Of a stretch of 64,000 nucleotides of DNA, positions 35,961-48,673 are shown in pieces. Position numbers and translations under genes: made by a program. The DNA lies in the NCBI GenBank assembly GCA_027186245.1, contig CP114495.1, positions 6,339,001 to 6,403,000 of the forward strand, given 5' to 3'. Source of the DNA: Coriaria nepalensis (Eukaryota > Streptophyta > Magnoliopsida > Cucurbitales > Coriariaceae). How positions within the stretch are numbered: position 1 is the stretch's first letter; every line of letters starts with the position of its first letter. A model generated the notes under the pieces. The model worked only from the letters and a program-made list of their open reading frames with translations. It ran no database searches and was not told where the DNA came from.

Positions 35961-37289
35961 CCTTCCGCTCCTAATTTTGATACTGATAAAATAGATTAAG
36001 GCGATACTAATAGTTTCAATCCCAGTATCAATATTGACATTGAGAAAATCAGAATCTATATTCCAATCCCAGTATTCCTGAAACCAGAATTAACCCCATA
36101 AGTTATATGATATACAGGATGATTCTCATAACTTTGAATGGTGTATTTTAAGCTACCTCAAAAGTAAGAACAATATTAAAATGTAATAAAAAGCCATAAC
36201 TCAAATTTGTTTGTTTTTTATTTATTTTTTTGTTTTTTTACCACTTAACGTTACATTCTTATAAATTTCAAGCTAATAACAATTTTTTTTCCCACCACCA
36301 CCTCTCTCAAAGAATCGCTAATTTTGAATATAGCCTTAGAACTCTTAAGAAATTAAGGAAGAATAAGTGAATCTTTAGGGAGAGAAATATTGTATAGCTT
36401 AAACTCAATTCAGAAAAATTATTAGTGAATACTTCAAATATGTATCTAGTAGAGTTAGGATTATTGAGCCTTCGTGATTGAGATGATGTCGCCTTTGAAG
36501 GGTTTCTAGCTTAGAGATCTGAAATGCCGATTCATTCAGTAATTAGAAAGAGGCCAAAATAACGCCCTGATATTTTAGGATCATAAGGTCATAAAGTTAT
36601 TAAGAACTATCTGTAACATATAATGAATATCCAGTAGGCAACACTAAGTGAGTAATTAGTGTGTATCTTGTCTGTTTGATTCTTCATACGGATCTGAGCG
36701 ACAAGTAAGTTCGCTTTAAGTTTAGCTAGAACAGAATCTCTTGTAGTTAAGTCGATAAATTGTAGAGAGATTGAGTCATGAATATAGGTTAAAATAGTAT
36801 TAGATGGTCTTTCATAGACAGACTTGAAGGAAGAGTAGCCAAGAGAGAAATGACCTGGGGTATTGTTGTGGAATCAATGAAAGATGTAGGTATTCTCCGA
36901 CAATGTTTATACTTAAAGAGTCCATCTACTACCACTAGTATCACAATGAAAGATGGACTCTAGTTGTTAACATTCAAGATTTCATGTTTCGATCAGCCAT
37001 TTGAATGTTCTTATGGGTTGTAATTTTATTGTAGTATCATATGTTATTAGTTTGTATAAGTTTGCTACCTCGATAAATTAAAGTTACTTTGTTAATCACA
37101 TATCAATCAGACTTAATTAAATCTTTTTTCTTGCTAAGAAAGACAACTACACTATGTATAATGTTCTAAGAGCTCAAGAACATCAAAACAACCAAAGAAA
37201 ACCAAATGTAACAAAAAAAAATTAGATTCTTTTAAATTGAAGTAATAAAATTTAATTACTTGCATTGAACTTGGTGAGGAAGATTTCAT
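35961..37289. other. unassigned AT-rich sequence
   Basis: No gene was recognised. A 10-bp inverted pair GAGTCCATCT (36918) / AGATGGACTC (36951) is present, with a 23-base gap. The rest looks like degraded repeat sequence. Confidence 0.35.
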
Positions 37290-38345
37290 ATACGGAAGTC
37301 AGGTTATTATTTGGCAAGCAAAGGCTCTACCTATAAAGAACAAAACTCGTCCTGATAAGGTCAAGGTAGTTCTACTAGGTTGAGGTTGTCCAACTCGACT
37401 TACTTGTGTGAGACCCAACCAAGGCCAATTACGCAAGATGAGGTTAAGGCTAAGCTAAGGGGATAAGATCGAGGCCAAGCTGAGCAAGATAAATTGAGAA
37501 GGCTGAGCCAAAGAGGCGAAGCTTGGCTATAGAGCTTAGGCTAACTTAAGGTAAAAAGTTGAGCCGACGGTCTAAGGGTGACCTAAGGGCAAGGTTCCTC
37601 AAAAGTGTCCTTAATTGAGGATAAAGTTCAAATAAATCTGGTCTAAAGAGACCAACTTAACCAAGAGAGAGAAATCAAGCTTCTTGAACTGATTAAGAAG
37701 TTTGAGCTGAGAATCGTTCAACTGCTCCTACCAAAAGGAACCAAAACACTTAACTCTCATGAGTGTAAGACTTGAAGATTCAAATGAAGTTGAGATGAGG
37801 CTAATACTAGAGGTAAAACCAGACCAAAAATATCTCTCAACCTCATACGCAACTGGGCTCAACTCAACCAAGCCGAGTCGAGCATCACCTCAGATCAACC
37901 GAGTTCGTCTAAGTAGGGGAGCCTTGATCTAATCTGTTTGGACCTAGCTGAGGCAACCCAGATCCAACCTAACTATATCGAGCTAGGGAGATGCTAGTGA
38001 GAAAGTATTAGGAAAAACTAAGAAGCACCTAAGCCATGTCTAGATCAAGAGATACCTTGTATCAGTTACCTAAGCAAGTAAGAGGTGCTAAATTATGAGC
38101 CATCGGCTTTCCACTTTTATTAGTATCTAGAGTAAATATGCCATAAATGGAGAAATGAGGAGGCTAAAATACAATAATGAGCTGAGTAAATGCTCGTGAT
38201 AATCGAGAGAGTATAAATAGCTAGCTTAAGGAAAGAAAAGGTATACAAAATATTTTCTTATATACTGAATTCTCTCTCAAACTCATACTTTCTCTCATTC
38301 TAACTTGATTGTCGGAGGGAGTTTGCTAGACATAACCCCGGCCAA
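37290..38345 (+). repeat. LTR-like block, probably TAT lineage gypsy
   Basis: Repeated GAGGCCAAGCTGAG-type phrases are followed by GTATAAATAGCTAGC at about 38211, a pyrimidine leader, and CTTGATTGTCGGAGGGAGTTTG plus ACCCCGGCCAATCC at about 38306-38347. The GTCGGAGGG...CCCCGGC arrangement is characteristic of TAT/Athila LTR leader ends. No coding partner is adjacent. Confidence 0.55.
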
Positions 38346-39070
38346 TCCTTTTTTATTGTGTTTTAGGCGAAGCTGATAATAAGCATATAGTTTGCACGAA
38401 TTTTGCTATAAAAAAAACTCTTCATACTTTTTGATATCACAAAGTATTTCTTAAATGTCAAATGCTTTTGCATGATCCCAACCAATCTTGAGCACAAGCA
38501 AGACCCAAGAGTAATTGTTAAGATTGGAATTGCTAAAACACCTAATATTGCCATTCATGAAAGCACGGGGAATTTTGTTAGAAGAGTTACTTTCAAGATA
38601 GGATAAATTAGAGTACAAGTTTTGACGCCTTAATGAATGTGAGAAAAAGGAGAAGTTTTATAAATTGATTGAATATGAGATTCTTAGAGTTAAGTGGAAC
38701 ATTTTGTTCTTGATTAAGTATGTGATTTTAGGGGTTGTGAAATGAATTTGGTGGATGGTCAAAGTAATTGATTGAAGAATTATTTGTACAACCTAATTTG
38801 CTCCAAACATGGTTAGGGTACTCGAGAAAATGGACCCACACAATCGACCCCATTGGGTCTTAATCGGGTTGGTCCATAATATTCATCAGACCTTAATCTA
38901 TCTGGTTCGATTTGGTCAGATCTCACTTGGGTAACCAATCTAATCGGGATCAAAAAAACATTTTTAATACTTTTTTTTTTGTATTTTAGTATGTAGTAAT
39001 AAATATAAACATGAATGAATGTAAGAAGTAATAGATATAATAATGAAATTAATGGTAAGTAAATGTATGC
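38346..39070. other. unassigned sequence left of the plastid insertion
   Basis: AT-rich, with a segment at about 38815-38960 rich in GGTCCGA/TCGGGT words (on one strand or the other) that resembles the ends of non-autonomous DNA elements. A related segment occurs at about 40420-40510. Minus-strand open frames here carry no recognised domain, except for the plastid-derived residues at their start. Confidence 0.3.
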
Positions 39071-39074
39071 ATGC

Positions 39075-40115
<1,041 letters not shown>

Positions 40116-41050
40116 AAGAATAATAAGTATAATCGATGAAATTAACAGTAAATTGATTTTTCAACAAAATTATTAATGACATGTGTATTTAAGAAAAGAA
40201 ATAAATAGAATTTAAGAAAATAAAATGATATAAATGAAAGTGCCTTAAAAGAAGAAATACATTAAAAAGGAAAAAAAAATTATTCATTAATATATATATA
40301 TGTATAAAACGATTTTCTTTTAATGCTTTTACACAAAGTGAAAGCATAAAAAATTTCATAAATTCTAAATAAATAAAAAATAAGTTTAAAAAAATCTAGA
40401 TACATAAAATAATTCTGGATCGGACTCGACCGAGTAATGATTTCTAATGTCATCGAGACTTGATAGACCCATTGGATCTCGGTCGAGTCGCTCCAAGTTG
40501 CTAATCCTTTTGTGATTTCTATCTTTAAATTTTAGATTGTTTACTAAATTAATTTTAATACCTAATTTTACTCTTACAAAATTATAATTCTATGAAATAA
40601 TTAAAAAAAAAACTAAATGTCATAATTTTTTTGATTGAACATAAACTATGAATTATATCAAAAAATTTTCATTAATAAACTCAAGTCGAAGTCCAAAAAA
40701 AATCAATCAAAATTTTTAAGAAGAATTATTTTTACTAAATCGATAATTTATAATTATAAATATATATTTTATATCAAATATTAAATTAAAACCCTTATAT
40801 CATTATAACTGATTAATTTCTAATAAACCGAATCACTCAAAAAATTTATCCAAGTTCAAAGTTTAAATGAAAGAATCACTTTTGATTGATCCAAAACTAA
40901 TTACATTAAATATATTTGTCTATTTTTTGTCACATGGGCCAGCGCTGCAGCCCATTTCGCATCTCAATATAGTTTTTTTTTTCTTGGGCCTAACTCAATG
41001 TTGGGTTGGATGACGAAAAATATCTCGTCCCTAGGCTGACGGCAACAGTA
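40116..41050. other. AT-rich sequence between the plastid insertion and LESV
   Basis: Mostly A/T homopolymer-rich DNA with a TCGGTCGAGTCG segment near 40470-40495 that looks like a transposon terminus. No gene was recognised. Confidence 0.35.
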
Positions 41051-41084
41051 ATACAACAATTTCAATCTTCTATTCCGGAGACGT

Positions 41085-41128
41085 CACGTGTCTCCACAGA
41101 ATGAGTCTCCTTCAACAATAAACACGTG
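41085..41128. promoter_or_regulatory. pair of G-boxes upstream of LESV
   Basis: Two CACGTG words, at 41085-41090 (ACGTCACGTGTC) and 41123-41128 (AACACGTGCA), lie 174-217 bp before the LESV start codon. G-boxes bind bZIP and bHLH/PIF factors and are common in light, clock and ABA-responsive promoters. Function here is inferred from position only. Confidence 0.6.
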
Positions 41129-41301
41129 CAATCGCAACTAGAAGCCCCTTTTTTGCTGCTTCATCGTCACACAGTCCATTAGACTAAACAAGGATCACCA
41201 CCTTTTGCTTCGATATCAAAATTTTTTTCCCACTTTCTTAACAAAAAAAAGTTAAAAGTGAGGCGAGAGTTCTCTCTCTCTCTCTCTGCAATTTCACTAA
41301 G

Positions 41302-44300
41302 ATGGCCTCTCGTTTCGGAGCTTGTCCACCATGCAATTACTACCTCCCTCTGTTCAATCATAAACAACCATTTTTGGTTCTACCTTTAGATCGAGTGGTC
41401 AAGACTGATAGGGGAAGAACCAGAGGAGCGGCGAATTGGAAGATTAGGGTTTCGGATGGAGAGTACTCGTACCTCGATATGTGGAGGAATGCCATGGGGC
41501 GTGAGAGGAAGGAGATTGAGTTTCAGAGAATTGCTGAGAAGTCCGCTGGAATTGATGGTGGTGATGATCAGAGGGTGGACGGTTTGGAGGAGAAGACTGA
41601 AGAGTTTAAGAAGCTTCTAGAAGTTCCGAGAGAAGAGAGAGACCGGATCCAGCGAATGCAAGTAGTTGATCGGGCTGCTGCAGCCATCGCCGCTGCTCGT
41701 GCGATTCTTAGTACGAAAGGATCTAAGCCACAGCCGAGTTCGGGCGATTCAAAGATTTTGAGCTCGGGGAACCTGAATACTGAGAGTGATGATGGAAATG
41801 GTCCTAATGGAGTTCATCAAGAAGGTAACTGGTGTGGATGAAGATTTTATTAAGTTTTATGAACCATTTGGAAATGAAATTAGGATTTCATTATGTCATT
41901 TTGAAACTCTTATAATCCCCATTTAGGTATATAATTCTATAATTCTTTTCTTAGCTTATGTTAATTTTTAAGGAGTATGAACCTGTGACATCATAGTGAT
42001 ATTACAGAAATGCGATCAATGAGTGGTGAAGATCATGAATTCATAACTTAGGGAGAAAAAAAAAATATTATAAAAAATTTATAATAAATAACAAACGGAA
42101 ACAATCATCACTACTACGCTGAATTATATATATATATATATTGTATACTCATAGCATTTTCACTGGCTTTTCTCTCAGTGTTTTTAATTACAATGATAGG
42201 TTGGTAGATTCTTTCTGCAACTGCACAAGCATAAATCTTCAGACTAATTTCTAGAATTCTTCAATTTCATCAGGAACTCAAAGTGACACCGCTTTTGTTC
42301 CTTCTTCCGACACTTCTAAAGGTGGAACTCCTGGTCCAGATTTCTGGTCTTGGGCGCCTCCTCCAGATAATGATCGAAGCCCAAGTATTGTGGGTGACCT
42401 GCAGCCGGCTAAAATATCCTCTGAATTTTCAACATTAACCATTCCAGTTATGGAGAAGGAGAAAACGAAAGATTTTCTCACAATTCCCTTTGAGAGCAAA
42501 CTCACTGAAGGAAACCATAACCCTCTTTTACCGCCACTTCAGTCACTTATGGAGGTCAAAAAAGTCGAGGAGTCCAAAACCATTCAAGAAACACGTTCCT
42601 TGGAAGAAGATCTTACACCTGGTATTCAGTTTTCCACCTATGCTGAAGAAGCAGCAGATGCTCTTAAAGAGTTAGAAAAGACATCATCTGAAGGAGTGAA
42701 TCCAGATGGATCAAGGTGGTGGAAGGAGACTGGAGTCGAGCTGAGACCTGATGGGGTAGTTTGCAAATGGACACTAAACAGGGGAGTTAGTGCGGATCAA
42801 GTTACTGAGTGGCAAAACAAATTCTGGGAGGCATCTAATGAATTTGGCAACAAAGAGCTTGGTTCAGAAAAATTGGGGCGAGATGCGAATGGAAATGTTT
42901 GGCGTGAATATTGGACGGAGTCTATGTGGCAGGTTAGTTTTGAATTTTCACTGCAACTATTTTCTACAGAATTAGACATATATTACTATTATTGTTATTT
43001 TTAGTAAAGGAATGTCTGTATTACTTTCTACTAGGCTGATTTAAATTGGTTGATGATGGCTTTGGTTTATGAATTCTTGTTGCTTATCCTTTGAACCGCT
43101 GTCATGCTGATATTTAGACGATCAAATATCAACTGCTTGGTTACTTATTTGAATAATTTCAAATGTTTGAGCTGTAATCACAAGAGATTTGTAGTAAGAA
43201 GTTAGTCCAATAGATCAGGTGCTTATTCATTAGTATTTCAAAAAATTGCCCCGAATTTTTTGTTTTTTTTGTTTTTTTACAATATGTATCCTGTCTTTAC
43301 TTTGTCGTAGGATATTTTTCCAGCCCTGCGCAAAGTTTCTGGCTTTTGACTTAGATGATCGTGTTGATAGTTAGTGACTGTTACTGTATCTGATAATCTA
43401 ACGCTTTATAATGATTCTTTATCCTTTTGAACTACAAAACCATTTCCTGTCTAAAGCTTATCATTTGAACTGTCATCCACTTCAAAGTTTAGACAAGAAC
43501 TATAAAGTTAAAATTAAACGAAAATAGTAATTGAGCAGTGAAATCATTTTAATCCTGAAATCCTCAAACATTATGACCTTTGTGTGATGCTGTAACTAAT
43601 ATGTGGATCATAAAGCATGTGTGTACATTGTTGGCATCTAAGCCTTTAGTAGATGCCATTTTGGCATCTTTTATGCATATTATAATGTAATAACGTTAAA
43701 AACCACTCTCATTTTTTGATCTTGGAGTCAGCAACTTTCTGCTCAAAAGAGGGGTAGTTGTGCAGTAGAAATAAAAAACAAAATAAAACAAAACAAAATG
43801 TAGTCGTCCAAAAATCGTCATGTAGATTCAATTTTGATGAGTTCCACTTGCCTCTTTGTTTAGTATTATGATGCCAGCCATATCACCCAAAGCTCCAAGT
43901 TTTTACTTTTCTTGCAGGATCGTGGCCTTGTGCATCTTGAGAAAAATGCAGAGAAATGGGGTAAAAATGCAAGAGGTGATGAGTGGCAAGAGAAATGGTT
44001 GGAACAATATAATGCATCCGGCCAAGCAGAGAAATGGGCTCACAAGTGGTGTAGTATTGACCCCAACACATACGTGGATCCTGGCCATGCTCACATTTGG
44101 CATGAAAGGTAATTGATATAGCATTCATTTGGAATCCAAGTTAAACTCCAGATGGACTGACTACTTTGCCTCATACTCTGATCCATATGAAAACTCAGTT
44201 AATGTTTCTACACATCGTCCCCTTTCTCATATTACGTTTTGCGCAGGTGGGGTGAAAAATATGATGGACATGGTGGCAGCACAAAATACACCGATAAATG

Positions 44301-44622
44301 GGCGGAGCGCTGTGAGGGTGATGGCTGGACAAAATGGGGCGACAAATGGGATGAAGATTTTGACCCTAATAGCCATGGTGTTAAACAAGGGGAGACATGG
44401 TGGGAAGGCAAGAATGGAGAGAGGTGGAATCGGACATGGGGTGAGCAACATAATGGTTCCGGCTGGGTCCACAAGTATGGGAAGAGTAGCTCGGGTGAAC
44501 ATTGGGATACACATGAGCCACAAGACACTTGGTATGAAAGATTCCCACATTTTGGGTTCTATCACTGCTTTGATAACTCGGTCCAGCTCCGAGAAGTCAA
44601 GAGTCCATCTGAAAATTCTTGA
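41302..44622 (+). CDS. LESV: LIKE EARLY STARVATION protein (LESV), chloroplast
   Basis: Four exons: 41302-41824, 42274-42932, 43918-44108 and 44247-44622. All have GT-AG borders and joining phases, giving 1749 nt and 582 residues. The N terminus is a likely transit peptide. Residues 55-70 hold SDGEYSYLDMWRNAMGR, followed by a charged segment with an Ala-rich stretch (DRAAAAIAAARAIL). From about residue 320 to 560 there is the Trp-rich domain shared with ESV1: SRWWKETGVELRPDG, VWREYWTES, NAEKWGKNARGDEW, KYTDKWAERCEGDGWTKW, ETWWEGKNGERWNRTWGE. This domain forms a flat aromatic sheet that binds starch glucans. LESV helps order amylopectin into the granule matrix in plastids; Arabidopsis At3g55760 has a similar length. 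Start 41302 is the first Met and follows a CT-repeat leader. Confidence 0.94.
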
Positions 44623-45050
44623 ATCATTGTCTGGAAGAATATTTGTAGATAATAAATAGGAAGTTCCTTGAAGCTCAGAGAGAGGTGTTTAAATAAATTA
44701 TAGCATTATTGTCCCTTAGAAACAATTTAGTTTTAATTATTTCCTTGACACTCTCCAACTAGGTATTGATTCTGCTTTTCCTAATGCTTCAACCCCACGG
44801 CCCCCCCCCCCCCCCCCCGGCTAGGGGCCGGTCACCATTTTTTTACTTAATATATTATATTGTTGGACCATAAATTAAAGTAAAGGTGCAAGTCATCAAG
44901 AAAGATGATCGCGCGGAAATTCCACCCAAAGGTACAAGTTTACTAGCCCAGCACCTTTTTTTTTAATATAAATTTTGTTCCCATAGCATCAAAAGTTTCT
45001 TTTACAAATTTCAACCCTCCTCTCGTCGTTAGTCTAATGATTTTTGGAGG
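44623..45050. other. 3' flank of LESV with a poly-C tract
   Basis: Probable 3' UTR, then an 18-base run of C at 44801-44818 flanked by CCCCACGG and GGCTAGGGGCCGG. No gene was recognised. Confidence 0.5.
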
Positions 45051-45766
45051 AATATGGGGTCGGATTTGATCCAATTGGATTTTTTTTTTTTTTGGATAAA
45101 TTTTTAAGATAATTTAATTTATATTAGGTGGTATTAAATATTATATGAAAATATTAATATGCTTAATTAAAGATTATATCTTTTTTAAAAAATATATTAT
45201 ATATATATATATTTAATGGAGAAATCAAGTATTATTTAAGAAATAATTAATTGAAAATTTTATTTGAGAAAATAATAAATATAAATCTATTAAAAAATGT
45301 AATAAATATAATTGACAAAATAAATGAAAAATTGAAACTAATTTATTTTAATTTAATTGAACAATTACTTCATGGGAAAAATGATAATGAAAAATTATAT
45401 AAGAAAATAAATAAATGAAAAAAGTGTATTTTAAGGAAAAATTGATATAAAAGTAAAAAAAATTAAGAGTCAAGAGTTATTTAATTAAATTTAAAGAAAA
45501 TTTATTAATAAAAAAAAAATATTCATTAAGAAAAATATAGGAAAGGAAAAAAATTATCTTAACAAAGATTGAATTAAATTAAAATTTAAAATAATTGATA
45601 TTAAAAAATAAAAAAATAATATCTGGATTCGGTCGGATAAGATATCTAACATAATCTTAATCAGATGAATCTAATTCGACCTAATCAAATGAAATTGAAT
45701 CTGTATCGGATTAAATTGTGATCCAATCGATCCGGGTCGGATTAAATCACTCTTGCTCATCCCTAG
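45051..45766. mobile_element. possible non-autonomous DNA element
   Basis: The right end reads CTTGCTCATCCCTAG, whose complement CTAGGGATGAGCAAG resembles hAT-type termini. Both ends carry clustered GGTCGGAT/GATCCAATTGG words around a very AT-rich core. The left terminus is unclear and no target duplication was confirmed. Confidence 0.35.
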
Positions 45767-45899
45767 TTAGTCCCATAGTATTGTATTGTGCTAATAATGG
45801 TGCCAAAGCGAATGAATGAATCAAGATCTCACTAGAAATTCAAAAATGTGTCGCGATGTTATTATCTCTAAGAGAAGACACCAATATAGTGTAAGTAGA

Positions 45900-46700
45900 A
45901 GATTGAAAATGTATAATTGTCAATCAGTTTTTGATCTAAATAGGTGTATTAGTTATGCGATATAGTCTTTTTGTAGATATTAAAAAAATAATTATATTAA
46001 CATATCATGATAAGTTCAATATCTTAAGTTATGCATTTGAAGTCATAATAAAAAATAATGTCAGTTGAAATGCAATTTGCTTAAAGCTTAAGATATAAAT
46101 TATTTGCACTCGTAAGATTATTAAGATATATATTAATATAGTTCATATAAAGTATCACATAGCTTATCTACTTAATATTTAGGATGATTATTTTCATGAC
46201 TATTGATGTTACTATTGATGTTAGTTGAACATTCTAAAAGATCTACACAAAGGTTATGAAGGATGAATCGTTGGATATATGAAATTGTACATGAATGTTA
46301 TAAGTAATCAAGATGAGATTCATCACTCATGTATTTCAAGATATAAATTTTATAAGTTATATATTTTATTGAATAAGAAATATTTGCATAGTTATATTTT
46401 TACTATATTCATTTAAAATATAATAGTTTATATAATTTATCTATTAAGATTTAACAACTAAACCATATTCTAGAATAAATCATGATATTACAAGATGAAA
46501 TGATTAGTTATTATATAAATTTTAGTCATGATATCTTTTGTGAAAGATAATCATTTCTCATCTCTCACATAATCTTAATAATTTATTAAAAATTAATCTT
46601 AATTTAAAAATTTAAATTTATTAATAATAAGAATATTAAATTAACTATTTAATTTAAAATCTTTTAAAAAATTAAATGAATATAATCACAAATTAGATAG
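45900..46700 (+). repeat. fragment of the scattered Copia LTR family
   Basis: Shares ordered words with 54420-54800 and 56880-57600, including CATATCATGATAAGTT, CTTAAGTTATGCATTT and GACTATTGATG-type phrases. It is diverged and lacks both ends. Confidence 0.5.
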
Positions 46701-48160
46701 AAGATCAATCTTATTTTACCCCATAAACTGTCGCTATATTAAACTTAGCCCTCTTCAATTACCGGGTTTTATAAATACCCCCTGAACTCCCCTGACCCCC
46801 ACACAATTGTTGCTGGTGTCACGTGATTCTTACGTGTTTATTTTTTTATTTTTTAGAAAATTTGGACAAAACAGCTTCTGGGCAGCCGATTCCAATATTA
46901 TGGGTTGGTTTGAAATTTTACGGGTGGGTTATGGGTTATGTTGGGTATATGTTATTTGGGCATCAACCTGAAAACTATTAGTTAATTACTTCTTCCCTCT
47001 TTACTCACTTTCGCTATTGACTACTGTACTACACCTTTCTTCATCTTCTCTGTTCTCTATCAATTTGCTTCTGCTTCTCTGAGGCTGAACAACCTCCTCC
47101 CTTTCAATCTCGACCCAGATCATCTTCTCCTAGTGGCGCTCTATTTTCTTCTTATTCTTCTTATCTTGACTTCCATTTCTTTCTATTTTCTATCTTTAGG
47201 TTGAATTCTCTCTCCTCCGTCACTCACCACCTTGTTGAAGAAGATGAGAAGTCCGTCGGCGAAGAACCCAGAGAAATTGATCAGTTTCCCTAACCACGAC
47301 GAACCATCGCCCTCGTCGGGGATGATCGGTGGCATATCCTGATTTGGTCGGTGACCGGTGCCCTCGACTTAGTTTCGGTATGGGTCATTTGGTGATTTGA
47401 GGCCTCGAAATCAACATGTGCTCGTTCCTACAAGGCAAACCAAACTTGTTTCGTTAAGAGTCTCTGAACGAGTGTGGAGTGGCTCATGTGCATGTTTTAG
47501 AGTGCAAATTTATATTCAGCCCTCATGCATCATTCATTTTAATTTGAGAGTTAAGATTAAAAGTTAACAAATTAGAAAAATTAGGATGAACCTGAAACTT
47601 TGGAACAATTATGATGAACATTCTAAACTTTCATAACTATCATGAATATCTCATTTTGAAACTTTCATAACTATCATGAATACCTCATTTTGCACTGAAT
47701 TCATATAAACTTAAATTTTAGATTTACTCCCAATAAAATATTTTCTTTTTTTTTTTTAGCCCTCATAATTTGTTTTTAATACCTTTTAACCTATTTCATT
47801 ATTTTAAATTAATTTTTTATCTCTATAACCCTAAAATTCCACCATCTCAATCAATCCCTTTGTCACCATTGTCGCCCAAAAATATTCTATAATTCCACCC
47901 TCCATTATACATTATAAAAAAAAAGTTTTAAAATATGATATTTATTATAATTATGAAAATTTAATGTATTTATTCTATCATAATTATATTAAAATTTAGA
48001 AAGTCTATCGCAATTTCTCTAGTTAATTAACTTTTAATCTCAACTCCAAATTTTGCACTTTAAAAAGGGCACATGGGCCACCCTACACTCCTTTGTAACA
48101 CTTTATGAGTAAGGCGTAATTAATTTTACAAGCATATTGAGTTTGAAAATATGCCAAATT
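46701..48160. other. gene-free repeat-like region
   Basis: Begins with a CCCCATAAACTGTCGCTA / ACCCCCTGAACTCCCCTGAC stretch of the sort found at ends of plant MULE or hAT non-autonomous elements, then a pyrimidine-rich leader-like segment near 47030-47230. A 34-bp tandem duplication lies at 47625-47692. No open gene was recognised. Confidence 0.35.
47625..47692. repeat. 34-bp tandem duplication
   Basis: AAACTTTCATAACTATCATG begins at 47625 and again at 47659. The copies differ at one position (AATATCTC against AATACCTC). Confidence 0.9.
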
Positions 48161-48174
48161 TGAGCAAGAATTAA

Positions 48175-48300
48175 ACCGAGCTAGAGCACATGTAATGTAA
48201 ATGAGATGATTCTAAGCTCGAACTTGAATCACCCCTAAACCGAGCTTGAGCACATGTAATGTAAATGAGATGATTCTAAGCTCGAACTTGAATCACCCCC
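48175..48300. repeat. 64-bp tandem duplication
   Basis: The unit starting ACCGAGCTAGAGCACATGTA at 48175 repeats at 48239 with one change (CTAGAG to CTTGAG). Near identity indicates a recent duplication compared with the old elements around it. Confidence 0.92.
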
Positions 48301-48673
48301 ATTTGCAGCCCTAGTTATTGCAATGTTAATGTAAAAGCACAGAAGCCAGATAGTAAACGTAACGAAGAAAGGAGAATAAAAGATACGACAGAATGAACAG
48401 ATAAGTCCACCTCTACCAGCAAGTACTTTTTTGCAGTGTAAAATTATTCATAATAGATGCCAGTTAGTTTTGGCTGAGTTTCTTATAAGCAAAAGTCTAT
48501 GTGGTTCGGTAAATCCATGCCTCAATCATGCAAGTACTAATCCAAATAGCACCCATGGAAGGAAGAGAAATCTTTTATCATAAAATTGAAATGTAAGGGA
48601 AAGATGGACTGAAAGCAAACACGAACACCTAGTCTGAACATTACCTAGCCGCATTTATCAAGAGTTGATGAGA

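Noticed and set aside
42278..42505. Minus-strand frame inside LESV exon 2
   Set aside because: Shadow of the coding strand with no recognisable domain.
44227..44565. Antisense open frames over LESV exon 4
   Set aside because: They mirror the Trp-rich coding sequence, and no splice or domain evidence supports them.
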